Assembly (NCBI RefSeq): GCF_039680535.1
Contig: NZ_JBDKSS010000003.1
Span: 1 to 64,000 of the forward strand
Reading direction: 5' to 3'
DNA: 64,000 nucleotides
Source: Parvibaculum sp039680535
GTDB lineage: Bacteria; Pseudomonadota; Alphaproteobacteria; Parvibaculales; Parvibaculaceae
The notes beneath the pieces are model-generated. The model was not told the origin of the DNA. It ran no database searches and worked only from the letters and a program-made list of their open reading frames with translations. This document shows, piece by piece, positions 41,399-49,966 of this stretch. A program made the position numbers and the translations under genes. How positions within the stretch are numbered: the stretch's first letter is position 1; the number at the start of each line of letters is the position of its first letter.

Positions 41399-42370
41399 TC
41401 AGGAGCCGGTTTCCTTCTTCGCCAGCGGATGGTGCTCTTCCACGAGCTGCTTCAGCCGCCCATCGAGCACATGCGTATAGATCTGCGTCGTTGAAATATC
41501 GGCATGGCCCAGCATCTGCTGGACGGCACGCAGATCGGCGCCATTGGCGAGCAGATGGCTCGCAAAGGCATGACGCAGCGTATGCGGCGACACGCGATTG
41601 GGATCGAGCTTTGCCGCAATGGCGAGATCCTTCAGGAGCTGGGCGAAGCGATGCCGCGTCAGATGCCCCTGCCGCCCGCGCGAGGGGAAGAGCCAGGGCG
41701 AAACGGAATCGCCGAGCCGCGCCACGCGCAGGGGGAGGTACTCGTCGATGGCGAGCCGCGCCGCTTCCGACAGCGGCACGAGCCTTTCGCGCCCGCCCTT
41801 GCCGGATACGGCGAGGAAGCGGCTGTCTCCCTTGGCGGCCGAAAGCGGCAGGCCGACAAGTTCGGAAACACGCAATCCCGTCGCGTAGAGAACTTCCATC
41901 AGGCAGACGAGGCGCGCCCGCTTGTAGGCCCGCACCGCCTCTTCATGCGAACGCCCGTCCTCGGCGAGCCGCGCAGCGCGGAGCAGCGCATCGACTTCCT
42001 CGACGGTGAGCGTTTTCGGCAGCGGACGCGCGCGGCGCGGACCTTCGATCGCACCGCAGGGATCGTCCGGCCTGATGCCGTCGGCATAGAGGAAGCCATG
42101 GAACTGGCGGATCGCGGAGAGTCTGCGCGCCGCCGTCGAAGCGGAGAGCCCCTGCGCCGACAGGCCTTCGAGATAATCCCGCACATCGAGCGTCCGGGCC
42201 TCGGCCGCGCCGCGATTTCGCGCCGCGAGGAACGCCGCGAAATCCTTCAGGTCTCTCGCATAGGCATCGAGCGTATTGCGCGCAGCGCCACGCTCGGCAC
42301 TCAGCATTTCAAGGAAGGCGTCGATGTGATGCCTTCCGCCTTTTTCGGTCGCGATTGGATCGTGGGACAT
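41399..42370 (-). CDS. xerD: site-specific tyrosine recombinase XerD
   Basis: Resolves chromosome dimers at dif with XerC. The 323-residue protein has the N-terminal core-binding domain and all catalytic residues: R167 (ATGLRVSEL), K191, H263 and R266 (HTLRH), H289 (LGHADISTT) and Y298 (QIYTH). The order within alphaproteobacterial cores supports XerD over a phage integrase, and no att sites or phage genes are near. It starts 5 nt after the stop of the large exported protein, so the two are probably co-transcribed. XerC is not in the window. Confidence 0.93.
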   Translation of the reverse strand: MSHDPIATEKGGRHHIDAFLEMLSAERGAARNTLDAYARDLKDFAAFLAARNRGAAEARTLDVRDYLEGLSAQGLSASTAARRLSAIRQFHGFLYADGIRPDDPCGAIEGPRRARPLPKTLTVEEVDALLRAARLAEDGRSHEEAVRAYKRARLVCLMEVLYATGLRVSELVGLPLSAAKGDSRFLAVSGKGGRERLVPLSEAARLAIDEYLPLRVARLGDSVSPWLFPSRGRQGHLTRHRFAQLLKDLAIAAKLDPNRVSPHTLRHAFASHLLANGADLRAVQQMLGHADISTTQIYTHVLDGRLKQLVEEHHPLAKKETGS

Positions 42371-42375
42371 GGAAC

Positions 42376-44265
42376 TTACCCGGGTGCGGCATGACTGCGT
42401 CCCATTAGAGCTTCGGTGGCGAGGCGCCGGGCTTCATCACCGAGGTTGACAGCTCTGAGACTCGAAACGGCTTGCGCAATCACTTGCGGAACTGCGCCAT
42501 CCGGCCCCCCAGGCCCGATACTCACGAGAGAAAGCAACACTACTTCGCCAACAGCGCCCTTGCTGGCGGAATTCTGCAACTGGTTCATCAGATCGGTCGG
42601 CGCCGCAGTTGCCGCGGCGGCGACGATATCTTGCGGCACGGGAAAGCCCAACGCCTGCAACAAAAGAGCTTCCTGTGCACCGAACATGCGCGTGGCCGAC
42701 ACGCCTGAACGCAGATCGGCCCGAAGATCGGCTTCGATCTGCGCGCCATTGCCACCAGGCCCTTGCGGGTCGCTGATACGCATCAGAGCGCCAAGCTCAC
42801 GCGCATCGCGTCCGATACCCTGCCCCTGTGGCGCCACCAGAGCATACCACTGTGCGGCATGGGCCCGATCGCCCACCAGCAGGAAGGCGCGAATGGCAGC
42901 TGGCGCAAGATTGCGCAGCGTCGGCGACGGCGTCAACTGCGTAAGAACGGGCAGCAACACTTCGACCGTCGAGAGGTAAAGCCCCGCGCTCCGCCCGGTC
43001 GAAAGCATGAGCTTGATCAGCTCCGCGCGATCGGTCGGCAAAACCTCGGCGTTGATTGCCTGATAGAGCAACGCGCGGCGGAAGGCCGGTTCGGGCGGGA
43101 AGGTCGCCGCCTTCAGCCCGTCGAAATCGACCTGCGTGAACGGTTGAAGATTGTAGAGCTTCGCAAGCTCGTCGGCCTGAATAAGGCCGAGCATGGCAGC
43201 GCGTTCGCCTGCCGATATCCGCGTTTCCGGCGGCAGGCTCTCGTCGCGCGCCAGCGTCTGCACCACGGGCACGGTCGCGATATCGCCCGCATTCCTGGGC
43301 AATTCGCGATGCGCAAGGCGGTAAAGCGCGACATCGAGAATATCGAGCTGCTTGGGATCGGCCGCCTTGAGCTTCAGCCCGTCGGTCGCCTCGGCAACGA
43401 GCGAATAGAACATCGGATCGTCGAGCCCTTCTTCGCGCGCGAGATCGAGCGTGAGATTGGCTTCGGTCTTCTTGCCCGCAAGCACCTGACAGAAGGCCGA
43501 GAGCTTGAGGCTGAAGGCCGCTGTCGCGTCATGGGCGGGATCGGTGCCGGTCGGGATGTCGGCAAGGGCGGCGCAGGCTTCATCATGCGCGCCGGCGGCC
43601 AGCGCCGCGCGGGCCCGCGCCAGCGCAACGCTCGGCGTCTTGTCCGCCTGAGCGGTCTTTGCGAGTTCGAGGGCGAGATCGGCATGGCCCGCCAGCGTCA
43701 ACCGCTCCAGCCGGATGGCGAGGAGCGAGGCCCCGGTCTGCGCCCCTTCGGGCGCCTGAGCCGTCGTCAGCAAGAGGCGCCGCGCCAGATCGTTCATCAC
43801 AGGCGAGCCCGTGACCACGGGCATTTGCGCGAGATAGCGCTCGACCTCGCTGCGTGTGGCGCCCCGCCACATATCGGAGCCGAAGCCGCCATCCTTGTCG
43901 CCAAGAAGGCCTGCCGCCGAGGCGTCGACGCCGCCCAGCGTGGAAACGGTGATGCCGGAGCCGCTGCTGCCCGGAACGCTCTTCACGGCCTGCGGGGTGC
44001 CGGCGTCGGGTTCGGCGCCTCCCGGAAAGGCCGCGGGCGCGGAGGCCGGGTTCGTTGCGCCGAAGCCGGGCGGCACGATGCTCTGGGGCGCCGTGCCTTG
44101 TGGCGCCGCACCTTGGGGGGCGGCAGCGCCTTGAGGCGCGGACAGTTCCGAAGCGGGGAGCGTTCCAAGCGTTCCCGCAAGCGCAGGCGCCGAGACCGCC
44201 ATCAGCAGGGCGAACCCAGCCAGGCCGAGGCCTCCCGCGCGCATTTCGGAACGACGCGACGTCAC
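42376..44265 (-). CDS. large exported protein of unknown function, helical-repeat rich
   Basis: A 629-residue protein. The GTG start at 44265 is preceded by GAGGATGATG and gives MTSRRSEMRAGGLGLAGFAL, then a cleavable signal (VSAPALAG). Next is a tandem low-complexity linker (repeats of APQGA/APQGT, about residues 31-55) and Pro/Gly-rich sequence to about residue 120. The rest is largely alpha-helical with short repeats (ALELAKTAQADK, ALARARAALAAGAHDEACAAL) that resemble TPR-like solenoids. I do not recognise the family. It may act in the periplasm as a scaffold (inference). It lies between a 47-residue membrane peptide gene and xerD; ATGs at 44310 and 44391 in the same frame are less likely starts. 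Confidence 0.82.
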   Translation of the reverse strand: MTSRRSEMRAGGLGLAGFALLMAVSAPALAGTLGTLPASELSAPQGAAAPQGAAPQGTAPQSIVPPGFGATNPASAPAAFPGGAEPDAGTPQAVKSVPGSSGSGITVSTLGGVDASAAGLLGDKDGGFGSDMWRGATRSEVERYLAQMPVVTGSPVMNDLARRLLLTTAQAPEGAQTGASLLAIRLERLTLAGHADLALELAKTAQADKTPSVALARARAALAAGAHDEACAALADIPTGTDPAHDATAAFSLKLSAFCQVLAGKKTEANLTLDLAREEGLDDPMFYSLVAEATDGLKLKAADPKQLDILDVALYRLAHRELPRNAGDIATVPVVQTLARDESLPPETRISAGERAAMLGLIQADELAKLYNLQPFTQVDFDGLKAATFPPEPAFRRALLYQAINAEVLPTDRAELIKLMLSTGRSAGLYLSTVEVLLPVLTQLTPSPTLRNLAPAAIRAFLLVGDRAHAAQWYALVAPQGQGIGRDARELGALMRISDPQGPGGNGAQIEADLRADLRSGVSATRMFGAQEALLLQALGFPVPQDIVAAAATAAPTDLMNQLQNSASKGAVGEVVLLSLVSIGPGGPDGAVPQVIAQAVSSLRAVNLGDEARRLATEALMGRSHAAPG

Positions 44266-44290
44266 ACCATCATCCTCAAGGCGGGCATCC

Positions 44291-44434
44291 TCAACGCGGG
44301 AACTGGCCATCGGGCAGAACCTTTTCGGCAGGCTGAACCGACGGCTCGACCGATTGGCCGAGATAGACGACACCGCCCAGGATGGCGGCAACGATAACGG
44401 CGGCGACTAAGAGTACGCGAGTGGCGCTGTTCAT
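44291..44434 (-). CDS. 47-residue membrane peptide
   Basis: A short open frame encoding MNSATRVLLVAAVIVAAILG, then GVVYLGQSVEPSVQPAEKVL and PDGQFPR. It has one strongly hydrophobic helix (about residues 6-25) with a short positive N-terminus and a Pro-rich tail, so it is probably a single-pass inner-membrane peptide. AAGG lies about 8 nt before the ATG. It ends 25 nt before the GTG of the large exported protein on the same strand, suggesting an operon. Function unknown. Confidence 0.7.
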   Translation of the reverse strand: MNSATRVLLVAAVIVAAILGGVVYLGQSVEPSVQPAEKVLPDGQFPR

Positions 44435-44721
44435 CAATTTGACCTTCTGGCTGGCCCCAGCATAGCGCCGAACGGACCGTAAGTTTCCCTTTTATGCCCG
44501 GCTTGCGGCAAAATTTGGGCGCGAAACCGGCCCGAATGCTATATCTGCCCTATGGATAAGGGTCCACTCCCGGACCGGAAAGCGGCTGCCGGGGGCGCCC
44601 GCACCGGCGGCCCGAGGCGCGGCGGCGGTGACAATACGTCGCGGAAGGCTTTCAGGCCGTTAAAAAGGCGGCCGGCGACGGGTTTTTGCCGGCTGGAACG
44701 AATACATTAGATCGAACGACG

Positions 44722-45351
44722 ATGACCACCGAGACCAGACCAGAGACCCAGCCTGACCCAGGCATAGCGAACGACCATGACGCCCCGCAGGCGCGGCTCG
44801 CGCCGGCTCCGCTTGCCGAACGCTCGATCGTCCTGGTTGGCCTGATGGGCGCCGGCAAGACCACGGTCGGCCGCCGCCTCGCCCAACGTCTCGGCCTGCC
44901 CTTTGTCGATGCCGATGCGGAAATCGAACGGGCCGCCGGCGAAACCATCCCCGAGATTTTCGAACGTCACGGCGAAGCGGCCTTTCGCGACGGCGAGCGC
45001 CGCGTGATCGCCCGGCTGCTCGAACGCGGACCGCAGGTCCTCGCGACCGGCGGCGGCGCCTTCATGGACGAGACCACCCGCGCCAACATTGCAGCCCGCG
45101 GCATTTCCGTCTGGCTCAAGGCCGATCTCGACGTGCTGATGAAGCGCGTCGGCCGCCGCTCCGGCCGGCCGTTGCTCAAGGCCGACGACCCGCGCGCGGT
45201 GATGGAGCGCCTGATGGCGGTGCGTTACCCGGTCTACGCGCAGGCCGACCTTACCGTCGAAAGCGTGGAAGGCCCGCATGACAGCGTGGTCGAGGACGTT
45301 GTCGCGCGGATCGAGACATTCAGAGACAAAGCGAAAGAGGCTGCGAGATGA
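44722..45351 (+). CDS. aroK: shikimate kinase
   Basis: Phosphorylates shikimate at O3 in aromatic amino-acid synthesis. The 209-residue protein has a non-conserved N-terminus of about 33 residues, then the P-loop GLMGAGKT (40-47), the shikimate-binding DADAEIERAAG and GGGAFMDE, and the lid RRSGRPLL. The ATG at 44722 is chosen over an in-frame TTG at 44686. Its stop overlaps aroB by 4 nt (ATGA), so kinase and synthase are co-translated. Confidence 0.96.
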   Translation: MTTETRPETQPDPGIANDHDAPQARLAPAPLAERSIVLVGLMGAGKTTVGRRLAQRLGLPFVDADAEIERAAGETIPEIFERHGEAAFRDGERRVIARLLERGPQVLATGGGAFMDETTRANIAARGISVWLKADLDVLMKRVGRRSGRPLLKADDPRAVMERLMAVRYPVYAQADLTVESVEGPHDSVVEDVVARIETFRDKAKEAAR

Positions 45352-46466
45352 GCGCCGATGTGAAGACTGTGCAGGTGGCGCTCGGCGACCGCTCTTATGA
45401 GATCAAGGTCGGCCCGAACCTCATCGCCAATGCAGGCCAATATCTGAAGCCCCTGCTGCGCCGCGCCCGCGTCGTCATCGTCACCGACGAAAACGTGGCC
45501 GCGCTGCATTTGCCCGCGCTCGAAAAGAGCCTCGACGCCGCGGGCATTCGTCACGACGCGATCCGCATGCCGGCGGGCGAAGGCACGAAGTGCTTTGCCG
45601 AATTGCAGCGGCTGAGCGAATGGCTGCTCGAAACCGGCGTCGAGCGCGGCGACCTCGTGATCGCACTGGGCGGCGGCGTGATCGGCGATCTCACCGGATT
45701 CGCGGCCTCGATCGTGCGCCGCGGCGTCGACTTCGCGCAGATTCCGACGACGCTTCTCTCGCAGGTCGACAGTTCCGTCGGCGGCAAGACGGGCATCAAC
45801 ACGCCGCAGGGCAAGAATCTCGTCGGCGCCTTCTATCAGCCGCGCATCGTGCTTGCGGACACAAGCGCGCTCGAAACGCTGCCGAAGCGCGAACTCCTCG
45901 CGGGCTATGCCGAGGTCGTGAAATACGGCCTTATCAACGACCGGCCTTTCTTCGACTGGCTCGAAGCCAATCTCGACGCGATCGTCTCCGGCGATGTCGC
46001 GGCGCGCACCCATGCGATCGTCAAGAGCTGCGAGTCGAAAGCGGCGATCGTTGCCGCCGACGAGCGTGAGAGCAACGTCCGTGCGCTGCTCAATCTCGGC
46101 CACACTTTCGGCCATGCGCTGGAGGCGGCGACGGGCTTTTCCAACCGCCTCGTCCATGGCGAAGGCGTGGCCGTCGGCATGGCGCTCGCCTTCGATCTCT
46201 CCGTCCGCCTCGGCCTTTGCTCCGGTCAGGATGCCGTCCGCGTCCGCAAGCATCTCGAACGCGCTGGCCTTCCCTGCCGCCTTTCCGACGTGGCGGGCGG
46301 TCTGCCGGAGGCTGAAACGCTCATCGAGCTGATGGGTCAGGACAAGAAGGTCGTCGACGGAAAGCTCACCTTCATCCTCGCCCGCGGTATCGGCGAAGCC
46401 TTCATCACGCGCGATGTCGATCCGAAAGCCTTGCGGACCGTTCTCGAGGAGCGCGAAACAGCCTGA
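45348..46466 (+). CDS. aroB: 3-dehydroquinate synthase
   Basis: NAD- and metal-dependent cyclisation of DAHP to 3-dehydroquinate, second step of the shikimate pathway. The 372-residue protein shows GGGVIGDLTGFAAS for NAD and phosphate binding, SSVGGKTGIN, and metal ligands in the LGHTFGHALE segment. It is overlapped by aroK upstream; its stop shares a base with the next start (TGATG). Confidence 0.97.
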   Translation: MSADVKTVQVALGDRSYEIKVGPNLIANAGQYLKPLLRRARVVIVTDENVAALHLPALEKSLDAAGIRHDAIRMPAGEGTKCFAELQRLSEWLLETGVERGDLVIALGGGVIGDLTGFAASIVRRGVDFAQIPTTLLSQVDSSVGGKTGINTPQGKNLVGAFYQPRIVLADTSALETLPKRELLAGYAEVVKYGLINDRPFFDWLEANLDAIVSGDVAARTHAIVKSCESKAAIVAADERESNVRALLNLGHTFGHALEAATGFSNRLVHGEGVAVGMALAFDLSVRLGLCSGQDAVRVRKHLERAGLPCRLSDVAGGLPEAETLIELMGQDKKVVDGKLTFILARGIGEAFITRDVDPKALRTVLEERETA

Positions 46467-47755
46467 TGAGTTCTCTCGGCATCGGTCTCACAATGGCCTG
46501 CATCGCCGCACTCGTCGGCATGTCGGGCTTTTTCTCCGGGTCCGAAACCGCACTCACCGCCGCGTCGCGCGCGCGCATGAACCGGATGGCCGAGGAAAAG
46601 AACAGGCGCGCCAAGCTCGTTCTGTGGCTGACCGAGGATCTCGAACGGCTGATCGGCGCCCTCCTCCTCGGCAACAACCTCGTCAACATTCTCGCTTCGG
46701 CGCTGGCGACGAGCGTTTTCATCTCGATTTTCGGCGACGCGGGCGTGCTCTACGCCACCGCCACGATGACGGCCATCGTCGTCATCTTCGCCGAGGTCAT
46801 GCCCAAGACCTATGCGATCACCAATACCGACCGCTTCGCGCTCGCCGTCGCGCCGCTGGTCCGCATCGTCCTCTGGGTCTTTGCGCCGATCACGGTCGCC
46901 GTCCGCTTCATCGTGCGCGGAACGCTCCGTATTTTTGGAATTGACGTCAGCGAGACGACGAACGTCCTTTCCCCGCATGAGGAATTGCGCGGCGCGATCA
47001 ACCTGCACCATCAGGAAGGCGGCGTGGTCAAGCGCGACCGCGACATGCTCGGCGGAATTCTCGACCTTGCCGACCTCGAGGTCGCCGACATCATGGTTCA
47101 CCGCAAGAACATGACGATGATCGACGCCTCCGAACCGAACGCCATCATCATCGCCCAGGTTCTCGGCAGCCCGCATACCCGCATTCCGCTCTGGCTCGAC
47201 GATCCGGAAAACATCGTCGGCGTTCTCCATGCGAAAGACCTGCTGCGCGCCATGGCCAGCGTCAACTGGGACCCCGAGGCCGTTCGCATTCTCGACATCG
47301 CGACCAAGCCGTGGTTCGTGCCGGATACGACGCCGCTGGTGAACCAGCTCAACGCCTTCCTGCGCGCCAAGGCGCATTTTGCCCTCGTCGTCGACGAATA
47401 TGGCGGGTTGATGGGCCTCATCACGCTCGAGGACATTCTCGAGGAAATCGTCGGCGACATTTCCGACGAGCACGATATCGAGCGCACGCGCATCAGGCTG
47501 CAGGATGACGGGTCCGTGATCGTCACCGGCACCGTGCCGATCCGCGATCTCAACCGCAAGCTCGACTGGCATCTGCCCGACGACGAGGCGACCACCATTG
47601 CCGGCCTCGTCATTCACGAAGCGCGCGCGATTCCGGAGGTGGGCCAGGCCTTCACATTTTACGGCTTCAAGTTCGAGATTCTGCGCCGTCAGCGCAACCA
47701 GCTCGCAGTACTACGCATAACGCCGGTTCGTACCGGCCAGAACGCAGCCGACTAG
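46466..47755 (+). CDS. CNNM/CBS-domain transporter-associated protein (HlyC/CorC family)
   Basis: A 429-residue membrane protein. An N-terminal DUF21/CNNM domain (about 1-165, several helices, with GFFSGSETALTAASRARM and EVMPKTYAI) is followed by a CBS pair (about 205-335, VDEYGGLMGLITLEDILEEI) and the CorC/HlyC C-terminal domain. Relatives take part in Mg/Co efflux or ion homeostasis; the old hemolysin name is not functional evidence. It begins at the aroB stop, which makes aroK-aroB-CNNM one operon, a common alphaproteobacterial order. Confidence 0.92.
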   Translation: MSSLGIGLTMACIAALVGMSGFFSGSETALTAASRARMNRMAEEKNRRAKLVLWLTEDLERLIGALLLGNNLVNILASALATSVFISIFGDAGVLYATATMTAIVVIFAEVMPKTYAITNTDRFALAVAPLVRIVLWVFAPITVAVRFIVRGTLRIFGIDVSETTNVLSPHEELRGAINLHHQEGGVVKRDRDMLGGILDLADLEVADIMVHRKNMTMIDASEPNAIIIAQVLGSPHTRIPLWLDDPENIVGVLHAKDLLRAMASVNWDPEAVRILDIATKPWFVPDTTPLVNQLNAFLRAKAHFALVVDEYGGLMGLITLEDILEEIVGDISDEHDIERTRIRLQDDGSVIVTGTVPIRDLNRKLDWHLPDDEATTIAGLVIHEARAIPEVGQAFTFYGFKFEILRRQRNQLAVLRITPVRTGQNAAD

Positions 47756-48027
47756 CGCGCTGCCTCGTCCGGCGTCAGCGTCCTGAGTGCGAGCGCATGG
47801 ATCGGGTTGCCGATCTCTTCACGAAGCGCCGCCGTCACCAGCCTGTGACGCTCCACGCGCGAACGGCCATTGAAAGCCGCCGAGACAATGGTCACATTGA
47901 AATGCGTCTCGCCGCCCGGCCGGTGTCCCGCATGCCCCTTGTGCTTCGCGGAATCGTCCACGATCTCCAGCGCCTGTGGCTCGAATGCCTTTTCCAGCTT
48001 CTCGCGGATCTTTTCAGCGACCGACAC
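47752..48027 (-). CDS. bolA: BolA family protein
   Basis: A 91-residue BolA-fold protein, usually a partner of monothiol glutaredoxins in iron-sulfur handling and, in E. coli, a morphology regulator. The core runs from SVAEKIREKLEKAF through HFNVTIVSAAFNGRSRVERHRLVTAAL, with the conserved HxxxGHRPG-like loop (KHKGHAGHRPGGETHF). The start is the GTG at 48027 behind GAGGTG; an ATG 4 codons upstream is possible. It is convergent with the CNNM gene (stops overlap by 3 nt) and divergent from the J-domain gene. Confidence 0.93.
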   Translation of the reverse strand: MSVAEKIREKLEKAFEPQALEIVDDSAKHKGHAGHRPGGETHFNVTIVSAAFNGRSRVERHRLVTAALREEIGNPIHALALRTLTPDEAAR

Positions 48028-48105
48028 GCAACACCTCATTAAACTCGTCGTTAGCGGACGCCATGCTTCCTTGTTTTGCGGCCCGCGCCAACTCATAATT
48101 CAATC

Positions 48106-48777
48106 GTGAAACTGAACTCGACATATTTTGACAGCATCCGCATCGCGCCGCGCAAACAACGCGGCCTCGAAGGCGGCCCTGCCGCGCGCGCCGACGTCAA
48201 GAGCAAGACGACGGTGCGCCGTTGCGACTGGGCTGGCTGCGGCGCCGTCGGTCTTCACCGTGCGCCCGCCACCACGGCGCGCCAGGGCGAGGACGCGCGC
48301 AACCAGTATCGCTGGTTCTGCGCCGACCATATTCGCGAGTTCAACCAGAACTACGACTATTTCCAGGGCATGAACGACGCGGAAATCGCGGCGTTCCAGC
48401 GCGACGCCCTGACCGGCCACCGCCCCACCTGGGGCCTCGGCGTCAACGCCGCTCCCGGCTATGCGCGGGGTGCGGGGCCCCATATGCGGCGCAACAACGC
48501 ATTTCACGACGCATTCGGCTTCTTCGGCGGGGAAATTCCCGGGGCAACGGCGGAGGAGCCGAAACCCGGCCGCCGGAAGCCCCGCACGCTGGAGCGGCAG
48601 GCCTTGCAAACTCTCGGCCTTGACGAGGCGGCAACCTTGAACGAGATCAAGTCCCGGTATAAGGAACTTGTTAAAAAGCACCATCCGGACGCAAATGGCG
48701 GCGACAGATCGGCCGAAGAGCGTCTGCGCAAGGTAATCCAGGCCTATGATTACCTCCGAAAGAGCGGCTTCTGCTGA
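48106..48777 (+). CDS. J-domain protein with N-terminal Cys-rich region
   Basis: A 223-residue protein with a DnaJ-type J domain at its C-terminus (about 163-222, HPD at 193-195), which would stimulate a DnaK ATPase. The N-terminal half has C40, C45, C72 and H75 (RRCDWAGCG, WFCADHIREFN), a probable zinc site. The GTG at 48106 is preferred because relatives begin MKLxSxYFDxIRIxP; no strong ribosome-binding site is visible. It stands between bolA (divergent) and cobS, the usual alphaproteobacterial place. The client is unknown. Confidence 0.92.
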   Translation: MKLNSTYFDSIRIAPRKQRGLEGGPAARADVKSKTTVRRCDWAGCGAVGLHRAPATTARQGEDARNQYRWFCADHIREFNQNYDYFQGMNDAEIAAFQRDALTGHRPTWGLGVNAAPGYARGAGPHMRRNNAFHDAFGFFGGEIPGATAEEPKPGRRKPRTLERQALQTLGLDEAATLNEIKSRYKELVKKHHPDANGGDRSAEERLRKVIQAYDYLRKSGFC

Positions 48778-48936
48778 AACAGGGCGGTTTTGACGGCGAG
48801 AGGGCAAGTTTGATGCCCCCGGCCTTGCGCGGGGCTGCATAATGAATGGAGCAGGCGTTCGGCACTTCATCGATTTCGTCAGTTGCTTGAGTACTGAGCC
48901 GCGCCGGCCGCATACAGGATTTGGGAAGCAGAGAAG

Positions 48937-49932
48937 ATGAGCGTAGAAGTCACAGGCAGCATGTCCCAGAACGGCCCGGACAAGACCGTTTCCGTCCGCG
49001 ACGTTTTCAAGATCGACATCGATCTGCAGGTCCCCGCGTTTTCGCAGTCGAATGAATATGTGCCGGACCTCGATCCGGATTACCTCTTCGATCGCGACAC
49101 CACGCTCGCCATCCTCGCGGGCTTTGCCTACAACCGCCGCGTGATGGTTCAGGGCTATCACGGCACGGGCAAGTCGACCCATATCGAGCAGGTCGCCGCC
49201 CGCCTCAACTGGCCCTGCATCCGCATCAACCTCGACAGCCATATCAGCCGCATCGACCTCGTCGGCAAGGACGCGATCGTTCTGCGCGACGGCAAGCAGG
49301 TGACGGAATTCCGCGAAGGCATTCTACCCTGGGCGCTGCAGCACCCGGTCGCACTCGTGTTCGACGAATATGATGCCGGCCGCCCGGACGTGATGTTCGT
49401 CATCCAGCGCGTGCTCGAAGTCGCGGGCAAGCTGACGCTTCTCGACCAGAACCGAGTCATCCGCCCGCATCCGGCCTTCCGCCTTTTCTCGACGGCGAAC
49501 ACCGTCGGCCTCGGCGACACCTCGGGCCTCTATCACGGCACGCAGCAGATCAACCAGGGCCAGATGGACCGCTGGAACATCGTGACGACGCTGAACTATC
49601 TGCCGCATGACGCCGAAGTCGCCATCATGGTGGCGAAGTCGAAGGCCTATCAGACCGAAGAGGGCAAGAAGAAGCTCTCCGCCATGGTCCGCGTCGCCGA
49701 TCTGACGCGCTCGGCCTTCATCAATGGCGACATCTCGACCGTGATGAGCCCGCGCACCGTGCTCACCTGGGCCGAGAACGCCCAGATTTTCGGCGGCGAT
49801 ATCGGTTTTGCCTTCCGCGTCACCTTCCTCAACAAGTGCGACGAACTGGAACGGGCGACCGTTGCCGAGTTCTACCAGCGCTGCTTCGGCGAGGATCTGC
49901 CGGACTCGGCCGCGAAGGTCATGGTCGCCTGA
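48937..49932 (+). CDS. cobS: cobaltochelatase subunit CobS
   Basis: AAA+ ATPase subunit of the aerobic cobaltochelatase, which inserts cobalt into hydrogenobyrinate a,c-diamide during vitamin B12 synthesis. The 331-residue protein has Walker A GYHGTGKS (73-80), Walker B VALVFDEYDAGRPD, and sensor-type FSTANTVGLGDTSG. Length and sequence fit CobS, not the assembly GTPase of the same name used in the anaerobic literature. cobT follows 34 nt downstream. No cobalamin riboswitch was seen upstream. Confidence 0.96.
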   Translation: MSVEVTGSMSQNGPDKTVSVRDVFKIDIDLQVPAFSQSNEYVPDLDPDYLFDRDTTLAILAGFAYNRRVMVQGYHGTGKSTHIEQVAARLNWPCIRINLDSHISRIDLVGKDAIVLRDGKQVTEFREGILPWALQHPVALVFDEYDAGRPDVMFVIQRVLEVAGKLTLLDQNRVIRPHPAFRLFSTANTVGLGDTSGLYHGTQQINQGQMDRWNIVTTLNYLPHDAEVAIMVAKSKAYQTEEGKKKLSAMVRVADLTRSAFINGDISTVMSPRTVLTWAENAQIFGGDIGFAFRVTFLNKCDELERATVAEFYQRCFGEDLPDSAAKVMVA

Positions 49933-49966
49933 CGCAAGGCCTGACCGGCAACAGGGCAGCAAGACA

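Noticed and set aside
41399..42370. Phage or island integrase
   Set aside because: Sequence and length fit core XerD. No att repeats, tRNA target or mobile genes are nearby.
48778..48936. Possible cobalamin riboswitch before cobS
   Set aside because: No B12-box (GCCACTG) or matching fold was seen. The 159-nt gap is also shorter than usual for that riboswitch.
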